A DNA stretch of 64,000 nucleotides, from contig JAODTK010000222.1 of assembly GCA_026419785.1 (NCBI GenBank), forward strand, positions 124,001 to 188,000, read 5' to 3'. The stretch comes from Sclerodactyla briareus. Its lineage: Eukaryota; Echinodermata; Holothuroidea; Dendrochirotida; Sclerodactylidae. Both the position numbers and the translations under genes were made by a program. The notes below the pieces were generated by a model. That model saw nothing but the letters and a program-made list of their open reading frames with translations. It was not told the DNA's origin and did not search any database. Positions 23,870-35,335 of this stretch are shown one piece after another. Position 1 is the first letter of the stretch. Each line of letters opens with the position of its first letter.

Positions 23870-25370
23870 GCAAAGGTCATCTAGGGGTCAATTTCGACCA
23901 TTTTGTGAAAAACGGCAAAAGACTTCTCCTAAGTTCAAATTTTGCTGTGTTTTCATGAAACTTGGTTCAGTGTTCTCGGTGAGAAATGTTGATTGGGGTG
24001 TCAGGAATTGAGGGTCAAGGTAATCTAGGGGTCAATTTGCCCGAAAAAAAGGTGATTTTTGTGGTTAAACCGAAACAAAATGCTTCATTTCCCACAGATT
24101 GAAATGGATGTTGCTGATAGTTAGTTGTCATTATTTCATTGACCAATTGGTAAATTGCGGGGGTTCAGGAATGTGGGATCAAAGGTCGTTCTAGGGGTCA
24201 ATTGTGGTCAATTTGTTCAAACGGTCAAGCGGCTTCTTCTCCTACGTTTCAAAGCGATGACTAATGAAACTTGTCAGTATTATCGGTGGACTAATATTAA
24301 TAAGGGATGTCAGAATTGAGGTCAAGGTTTTGTATTCTAGGGTATTTCGGCCAAAAAAGCTATTTTGTGGGTCAAACAAACAAAACGCCTCTCCCAGAGA
24401 TTGAATGGAATGATCGTGATAGTTGTGTGATCTTGTGAGTATTATACATTGACCAATGCGTAATTCGGCGGTTGTACGGGAATTGGCTCAAAGTCATCTA
24501 GGGGTCAATTTGGTCATTTGTTCAAATGGTCAAGCGGCTTCTTCTCCTACAGTTCAAATCGGATTTTCATGAAACTTGGTCAGTATTATCGGTGACTAAT
24601 ATTACATACGGGATGTTCAGGAATTTGAGGTCAAAGGTCATCTAGGGGTCATTTTGACCGAAAAAAGCTCAGTTTCTTTGGTCACTCAAACAAACAAAAC
24701 GCTTCTCCCAGAGATTGAATTGGATGACCATGATAGTTGGTCATATTATCATTGTTCCAATGGTGCTAAGGGTGTTCAGGATGACTTGAGGGTCAAAGTC
24801 ATTCTAGGGGTCAATTTTGGCCATTTTTTCAGCGTCAAGCGGCTTCTCCTATGGGAACAAATGGACGATCATAAAAATTGGTCAGTCTGATCATTGACCA
24901 GTGGGTACTTATGTTGTTCAGGAATTAGAGGTCAAAGGTCATCTAGGGGTCATTTTGGCCATTTGGTTCAAAGGGTCAAGCAGCTTCTCCCTAGGGGACA
25001 GATAAGATACAAGAAAAGTTGCGTCAGTATAAGCATGACCAGTGGTACTATGGGGTGTTCAGGAATTTGAGGTCAAAGGTCATCTAGGGGTCAATTTTGG
25101 CCATTTTGTTCCAAATGGTCAAGCTGATCTCTTTCCTACAGATAGATTGGATGATCATGAAAGTTGTTTCCGGTATGTAATCTGACAGTGTACATATGGA
25201 GTGTAGGAATTGAGGTCAAAGGTCATCTAGGGGTCAATTTTGGCCATTTTTGTTCAAACAGTCAGGCGGCTTCTTTCTGCTAGGACAGATTCAGAATGAA
25301 CGATCATTGAAGTGTAGGTGGTCAGTATAATCATTGAGCAACCAGTAAATATGGGATGTTCAGCAGTTTG
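23870..25370 (+). repeat. Family B tandem array, ~150 bp units in an A/B pattern
   Basis: 'aaggtcatctaggggtcaat' or a near variant recurs at about 23,882, 24,027, 24,192, 24,337, 24,497, 24,640, 24,803, 24,940, 25,083 and 25,228. Two unit types are seen: A has 'ggccattttgttcaaa.ggtcaagcggcttctcct', B has 'gaccgaaaaaagct..caaacaaaacgcttctccca'. They alternate up to about 24.8 kb (a ~300 bp higher-order unit); after that only A units follow. Four perfect AGGTCAAAGGTCA motifs occur. Confidence 0.9.
24628..25225 (+). promoter_or_regulatory. Cluster of four perfect DR1 motifs
   Basis: AGGTCA-A-AGGTCA occurs at 24,628-24,640, 24,929-24,941, 25,070-25,082 and 25,213-25,225, in phase with the tandem units. 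DR1 is the known binding site of RXR/HNF4/PPAR-type nuclear receptors. Binding is an inference; no promoter or gene is recognised next to it. Confidence 0.35.
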
Positions 25371-28039
25371 AGGGAAAAAATAATCCTTCCACGAGAGAGT
25401 ATGACATGTCATTACACAATCAGTTCTGAGCAACCTGGAATACCACTAAAAAAAAAAACACATACTTGTAAAAGAATACTTATGGGTATGATTAATTGGC
25501 AGGGTGAGCTACTGTGCCAGTGGCACTCTTGTTGTTGAAAGTTAGTTGATTGCCCAAAACTTGGAAGATGCGATTCCACCTTTGATTCTGATCATTTTAA
25601 GGTACAACTGGGGTCAGTAGAGGTCATTGTATGTGCCTAATGCATAATATATTCCAATTTCCAACTTGGTAAGATTTTGGCTAAACTCAGTCGGTATGGT
25701 CCGTTACATTTTTCTGAATCGATGTGTTTGATTTGCATGGAATTTGAATTCCATCCTATATATCTTCCTTCTGTTAAAATGAACACGGAGAAACGTGTAA
25801 ACCATAGCTCCTGTGACAATTGGCTGTTATAAGCTGCCCCAAGCAAACCCTCTCTTACTTACCCCACCAATTTGAGAGGTTGATTAGATTTTCAAAAATA
25901 CTGTAACACTTCTTTTCTCTCTCTTTGCCTGGGGACTGGGGCGAATGAGGAGGTCTCCTAAAGATATATTTGGTACTCCTTGACTGCTGCGTGTGGATAG
26001 TTTGTTGGTGGTGGGGGTTGGCGTGGGAGGGTGTTTGCTGCCTGGCAGGAGGGGGTGCGGGGGGGGGGGGGGGGGGGGTGGGGGAGATGACCATGTCCGC
26101 TGGCTGCTGGCTGCTTGGAAATAAAAGGCAATGAATAATCAAGGAACTGATTTTACAAGGCAAAGAAGCCCGGGCTGTAAAGGGAATTTAAACATTTCAA
26201 GTGTGGATTTTCGGTCCAAAAGTGGGTGACAGAGCAATAAAACTTTATTCAAATTTAGGTATTAATGGAGCAGGAGGGGGGGCAGAATAAAGAAAAAATG
26301 ATTGAGGGACTTTTGTGAAAGAGTCAAACTTATGGTCAGTTATTTTCCTTTAGGAATTTTTAGGAATTTTTTGGTGTTATAATGTGCAAAATATTGATGT
26401 TTGTTTTGTCCCATGACATGGTCTGCATACTATTGGTTTGTGTGTGTGTAGTGAATAATAGAAACCACCGATCGCGCAACAGGCGAGACACTTTTTCTGC
26501 GATCGCCTTGTCTGGAATTGAAAACCATTTCTCACCCACCAGAAATTCAATTCACAGATATGTTCTACAGCTTTCTTCAGCTCTGTGAACTTCGAGCAAA
26601 ATATCATCTGAATTGAAATAATCCTTTATAATTCTTACTTTCATATCTGCATGTCCAATTTAGGCCATCAGATTTTATTCGAACGTTCGGGTCTTGCTGT
26701 CCCTCAAGCCTGCATCCGCACTGTTGATTCTGTGCTGTCTGGCTCATCATTCTTGAAAAAATTATTCTTTCGTTAGTGGCCTTAAAGATTTTGTAAACAC
26801 AGAAGAAAACTTATAGAGATCTTCTCCCAATATTAATCACATCATCACATCAGAAGATTCTCTTGAATTTGGGGACAAATTGGATTAAATTCTATTCAAA
26901 TGCTCAAGTACGCTAAATAACAAATTCGCAGCCAGCTGCTTGAAAACTGGGATACCAAATTTTTTGTGCAATAAATTGATTCATGACAGCCTTAAAATTG
27001 ATCCAACTAGCAGTCAGACTATGAAGCTTAAATGTTCGCGGAACATGTCGCCAGACCTAGTGTGAGATTGTGCGGCTCACTGGCCCTATTTACTCAGATG
27101 TTGACCAAGGATCGAAATCTATAGTGAAGCAAATACCGATTACTTGGACTCCATTTGACTGTCGTTAGAGGCTCTTCACTTCCTAACGGGGATCACACTA
27201 GCCACTACAATAATATACTATATGTTTTTGGTATACATGGAGGTTGTGTGTATAGATGCTGCTGTTGGGCCCAAAATGCAATTGTAGTTATGTCCAGGAG
27301 GTAAGTAGTCCTCTTAAGAAGCCCCTCTTCAACGAAGGGGAGAGGGGTGAACTTGTTGAAAAAAATAGGGACTCCTGAATGAGCCCTGGTTTAATTACTG
27401 AATCCATAGTTATCAGGATAAATTGAACCACACACCTAATTTTGGAGGTTCAATCTGTCCGAAGAGGATCCTACAACCAAATGCGGCGGAACTTCTATTT
27501 TTTTACCACAACAGCCTTTACTCTCACCCTGTAACTCCCCTGTCCAACATCGACCTCAGGCTAATTGGTTCCCACCTTCATTCTATGCAACCGGTTTCCT
27601 TACAGGAGTGAGTAACTGTGTCAACCCACTCAACCATTGCCCAATAACGCTAGTCGGTTTCAAACTTTTCCTTTGTTCCACCGCAGCCTGTATTCTTACA
27701 CTTTCACCTGAAGGTCCCTCAGCAGAACAACAATCAATCGTCAGGTAACTCAGGTAACCGTGTGAACCACACTCGCTCCTGCTCCATTGTGTAGCGCCCT
27801 CACCTTTGCACCGATTAACCGCTGCTCGATGTGAGTAAACCCCTGTCTCGTTTTATTTTCATAGTGATAATCTGTGATTTGCCAATCACCTTATGCTCGT
27901 ACTAATATAGCATCCCCACCCTGTGAACACCTCACTCCAGGTATAGTGAAGGCATCATAATATTACTGATATGGAATATTGTGGTAGACATAACCAATGC
28001 CACAATCAATTTTCTTGGAAGGGGGGATGATTTCTAGTA
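25371..28039. other. Non-coding stretch with a ~20 bp poly-G run
   Basis: A near-pure G run lies at about 26,058-26,078. It creates a proline-rich pseudo-peptide on the minus strand, which is not a gene. Other frames are short and unrecognised. Confidence 0.45.
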
Positions 28040-28265
28040 TTTTTTTTTTTTTTTACAATGAATGGTAGTAGTTGCTGAGGATAATTCCAGACCTTCTAAA
28101 CTGGCCACAAAACTGACTGAAAACCACAGAGGTTTAGTTACCTCTATGATCCTAGATGTTCAGCATACCTTACACAAGAAACATGGCCTAGCCTAACATG
28201 GGAACTGAACCCACAACCTTTGGATTTGGGAGCACAATACCAGCCACTCAGCTAAGATCCCTCAG
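28040..28265 (-). mobile_element. tRNA-derived SINE with poly(A), minus strand
   Basis: On the minus strand the head reads 'gatcttagctgagtggctgg' (A box 'tagctgagtgg', 28,244-28,254) and 'gtgggttcagttcccat', with a B box 'ggttcagttcc' (28,201-28,211) and a GTGGG/CCCAT T-stem. The body ends in a 15-base poly(A), seen as T at 28,040-28,054. This layout of tRNA-like head, short unrelated body and A tail is that of a SINE. It is not the same family as the copies at 1630 or 18,761. A clear target duplication was not found. Confidence 0.7.
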
Positions 28266-29049
28266 CCAAATTTCTTGAACACACTGAAAAAAAAATATTA
28301 ATACATAAATTAAAGAAATAGCTGCTATGAAGTGACTGATCGCTGATAAAAACTTGGGACTTGTAAATAGTTGTCATGTTGTTACCAATTGTGATGTCTC
28401 ATTAACTTTCATGTCATTCTTACATGCTGGTGTTTGACTGAACACTACAGATATGGCCTATGGAGCACTAGCGCATATGAGTGGCACCCAAAAAATTGCA
28501 TATTATATTATATATATATATTTATATTATAAATTAAAAATTCTTTGTGACATAAAACGACACTCCGCTAATGACAGGGGGTAACCATGGTTGCCCGGTG
28601 GTCAGATTACTTCACTGATAAAACAAAATTTATCAATCCTCCAATTATGTGTCTTTCCTTTCTACCTACAAATGTTCTAAAATATTTAGATTATCTCAAC
28701 ATGCACATTCCGTCTAGAATCTCAGTGTACCTGCAACGGCTGAAAACCTCTCAGGCGAATTTGGCGAAAAAAATGGAGAAAAACCCAGCAACTCTGGGGG
28801 TAACCACAGATTATCACTCTTTTAGTTTCCTTCTGCACCTAGAGGCTAGATGTTAATTGTGCTTTCATGTTTTATTATTTATTCTTTTTCTGCCACTTTG
28901 CTAACATACATTGAGAGATGTTTTTTGGAAGAGCCTACTAAGTTAGCAGGTCATACTGACATTTCATGACTTGTTAAAAGGTTTCTTGTCTCATCAAAAA
29001 CAAAAAGTTGAACTGGGCAGTGAACCTCTCATTTGGTATGGCATATTAA
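28266..29049. other. AT-rich non-coding stretch
   Basis: A TA-rich tract lies at 28,500-28,540. An 89-codon plus-strand open frame (28,587-28,856) is unrecognised. Confidence 0.45.
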
Positions 29050-29393
29050 AGTTCCATTCAGCCTTCAACATCTACGATATTGAAAATGAATGCCATCATT
29101 CGATACTCATCTACAAGGAGGACTTCAGTCAAAATTAAACACCAAATCATGTTCTATTCTTCGAGGGAAGGAAATTGGGATCAGTCCGTGAATTTTCGAG
29201 AAAGCCAGCCGCCGAACAATTTTATATCTTTTCGCCACAGGGGACCTATCAATGAAATCACGAAATTTGATGTAATACTATCGTTTCAACAGATTTTTCA
29301 ATTGTAGTTTTTATGCCAGTCATTACAATAGATTCTACAGCATGGGTAGTTTTGGCTGGAAAGGAGGCAATGATATAAAGGCTGAATGGAACT
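29050..29393. mobile_element. TTAA-type MITE, copy 2 (intact ends)
   Basis: The ends are perfect inverted repeats over about 14 bp: AGTTCCATTCAGCC at the left and GGCTGAATGGAACT at the right. They are flanked directly by TTAA (29,046-29,049) and TTAA (29,394-29,397). A TTAA target duplication is typical of piggyBac and Kolobok superfamilies. Length is 344 bp with no transposase frame, so it is non-autonomous. Copies 1 and 3 are at 2877 and 32,398. Confidence 0.88.
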
Positions 29394-32300
29394 TTAACAA
29401 TCAAACTTTTTCAATATAATTTTATGCCATCATGAAGTAATAATTAGCATTGACATGAATGAAACTTCGTTTGCTATAATCCTTCTCTGAATGGACAGGC
29501 CTTTCCGTTTCAAAACATTTCTTTAAAAAACAGCTCAGTTGAGAAAATTATTGATGATTTATCATTTTCATTGATGATGAATTATCAAGTCTCTCTGCTC
29601 CAACTCGAGTGGTTGGAACTCTATATTGTTGAAAGTAAAGTTTATATAATTCCAACCGATAATAAAAAGATTAAACAAACTAATCTATCTGGAAAATTCT
29701 CCACTACCAAACCACTCCCAAACCACTCCCCCTGACTACTATTAAACATGTCTTGAAACTGTGGCCATTTTTATTCCAAAACATCACTTTCTATCCGGTT
29801 CATGGCAAACAGGCTGCTGTTCATGAACATAGTGCTCTTCTCTCTTTCTTGCATTCTAGCAATTTCTGCACGTGGGGAAAAGGCCAGGAGAGCAGTTTGA
29901 AGCCAGAAATAACAAATTTTTATATCTGGGGTGACTGACAGGGTCTGCTATTTGCTGCAGTTTTCCTGTGGTGGAGGCACTCGACTCATTGCAATCATTA
30001 ATTCATTCAGTTCTTGCAGGGGACATGGAGACAAAACTGACGAATAAGGATGGAGCAGTAGTCGTAGTTGAAACAAGAAATTGGTCAGATACCTACTAGA
30101 GGCTAGGAAAATTTGCACGCTCTGGGTGAAGTGCATTCTCTGCTCTTGTGGTGTGCAAATACCCCATAATATTAAATCTAGCACATTCTTTTATCCTCTA
30201 GCCTTCTAAACATTTTCGGAGAGTACCGAGCCTATTTTGGTAGTTTGGAGGATTGTAAATACTGGCAAAGATGTTTTGTCTTCTGCAAAACTCCCACACG
30301 TGTCCTGTTGTGATAGATCGGTGCTTACTTACGTTCAGTTGACTGTTTTGTGGCCTCTGTTCTTAAGCTGTATTTATTTGGAATTTGCATGCTGAAGAAA
30401 GAAGAGAAATTGGATTTTGCTGTTGTGATAATGAGTAAACTATTTGCCCAATTTGGTTTAGGCAGCTTAGTGAGAAACAAAAACAGATTAGATTTATTGG
30501 TATTTTGCATAATCTTGATTGTTGGTGGAAACCAGCCTAACAAAGTGAAATTTTGACTATCTGTTTGAATAGATGTTGAGAAGGGGCATCTTGAATATTT
30601 TGTGTGCTACTTGATACAATCCAGCTTGACTAGCTAACAACAGATTAGTATATTAGTTTGAAGAAGTCCCATGCACCACATTGTACAATCTAAAATTGTG
30701 TAAAAATTGAAAAACATTGTCAACTAATGCTGTACATTTTGTCAGTTACATTGTTAGTGTTAACATGTTGGTTTTACCCGAACTGGTGTCATAAAATCTC
30801 TGGCAATTCCTGTGTATGAAATGGCCTGTCTTAAGAGATATCTCTATATCATCATTGTAGTTAACGTTGCCGTCCACTCGACATGCATTCGGCAGATCCA
30901 AGAGTCCTATTCTGGGCCGGATCATGTGGAGACTCTGGAAAATGTTTTGGGTTAGATGCCTTGCCTGAGCAATAGCAGTATAAGAGAGACAGTATGTCTA
31001 GTGACTCTTGAAAAATGGAAAAATGGTGCCAGAACTGAATCAGCAGAAACTAAGGTATAGAATAATATCTAAACCCTAAACTTAATCCAAAATCCCAACG
31101 CTGCCAACAACAAGACCCCTGCATCGGGGGAAATGGCTCCTTCCCTCTCTGTATTGAACATTCACAGTCCACAATATTTCTACAGCACCAATATATGTTT
31201 ATATATATTTATTTATATATGACATTTCTGTTGATAATTGTGATGCACAACAATTCTTTTCTTTGAGCACAGTTTGATTCCTGCACAGCGCCCCCACTTT
31301 GGAGAGTCACTCACTGTGTAAGTGTTATCAGTTTTGAAGTGAGGGTCTGTGGTAGAATTGCTGCGAAAATAAGGTGGGTTAATTGATGGATTCCTGTTGG
31401 ACTGGATACCATACTGTGACAGGACTACTTGGTTAACTATCAATAATGATGGGTTTTTCAATTATCATGTATATGATTATATGAAGGTACGCAGTAAGTT
31501 TACGGCCCAAAGTTGCAAAAGGTTTACAATTCAACTGCAATCCATATAGTAGCTAATGTGAACACACCTTGTACAAGCTCACTCATCTATTCATCTGGAG
31601 TTTCAATTCGCAGAACGATTCTGTGACCAGCATCGCTGACAGTTATTTTTTAGTACACCAACAAAGCCTCATGTAATCATGTTCCTTGACTTTGCAAGCC
31701 CAATGCGCTCCTCTTCAGCGACTTCAACCCTTCAAGAAGTGTCTTTTATATAACCAGACACTGAATAATAATGCCAAAGATAACACTAATATTAATTGCA
31801 CTCATTCCGCAATATATTGATTTGCAACATATTTACTCTCGAATGTGATTCTTGTTTATGCCTCGCCAAGAGCAGAAGCCTATGCAGTCACACTGGCATG
31901 TGTGTAGCCTATGTGAGCATGATATCTGCAGAATGCAAGCATCAATCAGGTTTTGGCAAATGGTGCATGGAGATTGTAAAAATGGAGAGGAGAGAGAACC
32001 TTGTTATTTTTACTCCCACTTCAGGAGAGGTTGAAAAAGAAAGCTTATGAGCATGTATCAGGAGGGTGCGAGCTTGATAAGTAGACATGTAGGTCGCATA
32101 TGTAGAGGAAGAGAACCCTGTTGTTTTTGTTATCAGTCGAAGGTCAGAAGGGACCCGAAATGGAAATGCTGGTAGCAAGCAATTGGGAGATTGCAGGGAT
32201 TAATCTAAAATTAGGGGAATTCCTGTAATGTCAATGTCAATGTAAGACATGTTCTTTTGAAATCCCCGTAATAAATGAACTATAACAAAAACCCAACTAT

Positions 32301-32397
32301 AATAAAAACTTACAAAAATATCATGTTATATAGAAGACACTGAAAAATATACTGTTCATTAACAGCTGAAGACCTATTTGTTTTCTGTTATCATTAA
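29394..32397. other. Non-coding stretch with one weak exon candidate
   Basis: Apart from the frame at 29,948-30,184 (listed separately) nothing is recognised in 3 kb. A TA-rich tract lies at 31,190-31,222. Confidence 0.45.
29948..30184 (-). CDS. Weak exon candidate, 78 codons, ends in a stop
   Basis: The minus-strand frame reads from 'gtgctag' (a possible acceptor AG at about 30,178) to a TAG at 29,948. The composition is protein-like: balanced, leucine-rich in the middle (residues 33-58) and ending in a proline and glutamine segment. It shows no low complexity and does not lie in any repeat defined here. There is no strong polypyrimidine tract upstream, and I do not recognise the family. 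It could be a last coding exon or a chance open frame. Confidence 0.18.
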   Translation of the reverse strand: MLDLILWGICTPQEQRMHFTQSVQIFLASSRYLTNFLFQLRLLLHPYSSVLSPCPLQELNELMIAMSRVPPPQENCSK

Positions 32398-32769
32398 AGT
32401 TAAATTCAACCTTCAGAATTTTCGAGGGGGGAAAAAGAGCATACCATTGATAGTGAAAAATGAATGCCATCGTTGGATACCTCTTCTACAAGGGGAACTT
32501 CAGTCAAACTACAGCACTTGAATCATTTCCTATTCTCCGAGAAAGTGGTGATCAGTCGGCGAATTCACAAGAGAGACGACTGGCCGCAACAATGTTATGT
32601 TTCACCACAGGGGCCTATTCCACAAGTTATTTAGGAATTTGACCTGAAAACGAAAACTATCCTCCCAACAATTTTTTTAAATGTTGTTTTGTATCAGTCA
32701 ATACAATAGATTACTACGTTGAGTAGCTTCATGAGTGGGAGGAGGACATGAGTGAAGGCGGATGAAACT
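32398..32769. mobile_element. TTAA-type MITE, copy 3
   Basis: The left flank TTAA (32,394-32,397) and the right TTAG (32,770-32,773) bracket degenerate ends 'agttaaattcaacctt' and 'ggcggatgaaact'. The interior matches copies 1 and 2 block by block ('aatgaatgccatc', 'aacttcagtca', 'gatcagtc..cgaatt', 'ccacaggggcctattcc', 'gtatcagtcaatacaatag'). Confidence 0.8.
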
Positions 32770-32814
32770 TTAGGCAAAATTGCGACATTAACTGTCTCTA
32801 CACCTTCGTGAATC

Positions 32815-33010
32815 ATGGCACTGCTGCCCCTCCCAAAAATCTGTATTGTTGACCCCCCTCCCCTGTGACAATCATTCTTGAAGGTCTCTTGAAATAACTA
32901 AACAAAAGCAACATGCTAGAACCTCTCAAGTTGGGGTGTTGGGTAAATGACAATGTCCTCTTCCCACCTGTGCTCATTTAAGGAAATCCATTACACAACC
33001 ATTTTACTTC
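32815..33010 (+). repeat. Family F dispersed repeat, copy 3
   Basis: 'catgctagaacctctcaagt', 'tggggtgttgggt', 'tgtcctcttcccacctgtgct' and 'tttaaggaaatccat' match the copies at 11,475 and 14,960. Confidence 0.5.
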
Positions 33011-34368
33011 AGGCCTTCCATCAGCACACAAGTCTGATATTGTTTGCGAAATAGGAGGGAATACACTACACATTTATGTGCTCTTTGTAGATTGATGGCA
33101 GGATTTCATTTCATCACATTTGTGAGCATCCGGCAATGAAAGGAGGCAGCGAATGATCGAATCACACAGCTTGCATTGTTCAAGAATTAATTGGGTTGGT
33201 GGACATTTGGAAGGACAAAATTTTGGCGTGTAAAATAAGTCATGGGCCTTTGTACTTAGCTATTCAAGAGATTAACTGTAAATGCAATGATCATGTATAC
33301 ATGGATTGATGTTTCAATTTTTTTTTTAGTATCTATTGTTTCTGTATCTTGGCAACCAAACCCTCGGACCGAATTTCTGCCGATCCGATTTCAGCTACGA
33401 GTGGGATGTGTATGTGCCAAGAGCACAATTGGGGGGAGGGGGAACTACAGCAGTGTAGTAAACAGCAGCTGGGCCCTTTCTTTGCCAACAAGCATAGACA
33501 CCACTCCATGCAGGGGCATAAGTTAGGGGAATGGGGGCTGTGACACCCCCTGAAAGAACAAAACGTCGGTCCCTGAGCATTGGACGTAGGTTAGTCGCTC
33601 GAGTAGACGACCAATAGTGATGATTCATGGTATGATAGTAGCTGCAATGAAGGACTAAGAAATGATGTGTCAACTGTAGTGGACAGTGTGCCCTATCCCC
33701 CCCCCCCACTCCCTCGTCCTGGTCTTGCCTCCCAACCAGGCCAAAAAAGGGGCTGAAAACAAGTCACCAACAATTTTTTCCCAAACTTTTGGTCGGTACT
33801 AAAAAGTCAAGCCTCCCCCCCCCCCTTCCAAGGGAATTGTGTATACAACCCTGACATGATGTAACTTTAACTGTGTCAATTTCAGAAAGTCAGCGGGAAA
33901 CCCCCCCCCCCCTCCCCACCACCACTCCTCCCCTAATTTGATTTATCATGCCCACGCTACCAAAGGCTGATAATCCTGATTCATTGAGGTTAACTTGGAA
34001 GTTGTCAGTAATTCCCCAAAATAATTGTTCGTTAAAAATTTTCATATTTTTCAAGGTATTTGCTGATGCCAATGGGTGAATGATTCCAAAACTTGAACAA
34101 TTGAATAAAAGACCCAAATTGCTATTCTTATGCAGTCAAACGAAAATTACCAGAATTGTGAAATTTCAGGAGGGAAAAAACTTGATCTTTGCCAAATTTT
34201 TGAATTTTGAAAATGTCGTTTCTTTCAATATATCAGATTGGAATGACCGGAGGCATGGAATCAAATTTTGCAACAAGGTGAAAAGAATCAAGACAAATAT
34301 GGGATTTTTGGAGGATGGGAAGCATAATTTTTAGTCAAATTTCAATAATTTTTCACTCTTCAAAACAA
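33011..34368. other. Non-coding stretch with C tracts
   Basis: C runs of ten or more lie at about 33,690, 33,816 and 33,901. 'caggggcataagttagggg' at 33,511 resembles the hAT-like CAGKGGCRTA ends described in the findings. No gene is recognised. Confidence 0.45.
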
Positions 34369-34461
34369 TGTTCAAAACAACTGTTCAGTCATTTCATTCT
34401 CCAAATATCTTGCAAAGAGATATTTGGAGAATGAAATGAGACTGAACAGTGTTTGAAAACA
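34369..34461. repeat. Near-perfect hairpin, ~42 bp arms, 7-base loop
   Basis: Left arm 34,369-34,410 and right arm 34,418-34,461 pair over ACTGTTCAGTC (11 bp), then, after a 2-base bulge, over the next 20 bp without mismatch (ATTTCATTCTCC plus AAATATCT). The outer ~11 bp pair imperfectly. No target duplication or further copy was seen. Confidence 0.9.
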
Positions 34462-34815
34462 TTATCTAATTGGGCTTTCTGACCGATGAGATGATTAGTT
34501 CCATCATGGTCTATTAGGCCATATCTTCAAATTCCCACTCTACCATCAAAATAAAGAATTGATGATTAAGTTTGTTCCACTCACTATCAGTTCTGTTCAT
34601 TATCTCAACAGTTGCAGTGAATGCAACTACTACTGCTGTGACAACGACGACGATGACGACGCGGACCTCATTACTAGCAATACTAACAAGAACAAACGAT
34701 TGATCATCTACCGAGAGACCTCTGTATAGAGAGGTCAGCGAAGATGGGAATCATCTCAGAATCAGTATTCTAATCAAATCAGGTCATGAAGTTGATACAG
34801 TGGTGATGAGAGGTT

Positions 34816-35335
34816 GCTGCCAACTTCGTTGGCATCTACCTGCCATGGCTTAGCTACAGACTGTTTCGCTGGCATCTACCTGTCATGGCTTAGCTACCAA
34901 CTGTTCTGCTGACATCTATCCATTATGACTCAGCTACCAACTGTTCTGCTGACATCTATCCATCATGGATTAGCTACAGACTGTTCTGCTGATATCTGTC
35001 TGTCATGGCTCAGCTACCAACTGTTCTGCTGACATCTATCCATCATGGATTAGCTACAGACTGTTCTGCTGGCATCTATCCATCATGTCTGAGCTACAGA
35101 CTGTTCTGCTGACATCTATCCATCATGGCTTAGCTACCAACTGTTTGCTGACATCTATCCATCATGGCTTAGCTACAGACTGTTCTGCTGACATTATCCA
35201 TCATGGATTAGATACAGACTGTTCTGCTGACATCTATCCATCATGGCTTAGCTACCAACTGTTCTGCTGACATCTATCCATCATGGATTAGCTACAGACT
35301 GTTCTGCTGACATCTATCCATCATGGATTAGCTAA
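34816..35335 (+). repeat. 40 bp minisatellite, about 13 units
   Basis: The unit 'ctgttctgctgacatctatc' + 'catcatggattagctacaga' is repeated. Starts lie at 34,861, 34,901, 34,941 and so on every 40 bp to 35,141, then 35,180, 35,219, 35,259 and 35,299. The first unit or two are more divergent. Variants alternate 'ctaccaa' with 'ctacaga'. The unit length is not a multiple of three, so the open frame across part of it is not a protein repeat. Confidence 0.95.

Noticed and set aside
23870..25370. LTRs of a retrotransposon
   Set aside because: Repeats are ~150 bp tandem units without TG..CA ends, primer binding site or polyprotein between them.
25855..26163. Proline-rich minus-strand protein
   Set aside because: The proline run is the translation of a ~20 bp poly-G tract; no other evidence of coding.
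35085..35270. Repeat protein with a SIHHGLATD-type unit
   Set aside because: It is the 40 bp minisatellite, which shifts frame every unit; the apparent protein repeat needs three units per cycle and is broken by 39 bp units.
34816..35335. CRISPR-like array
   Set aside because: Units are directly adjacent 40 bp copies without unique spacers, in a eukaryotic repeat context.
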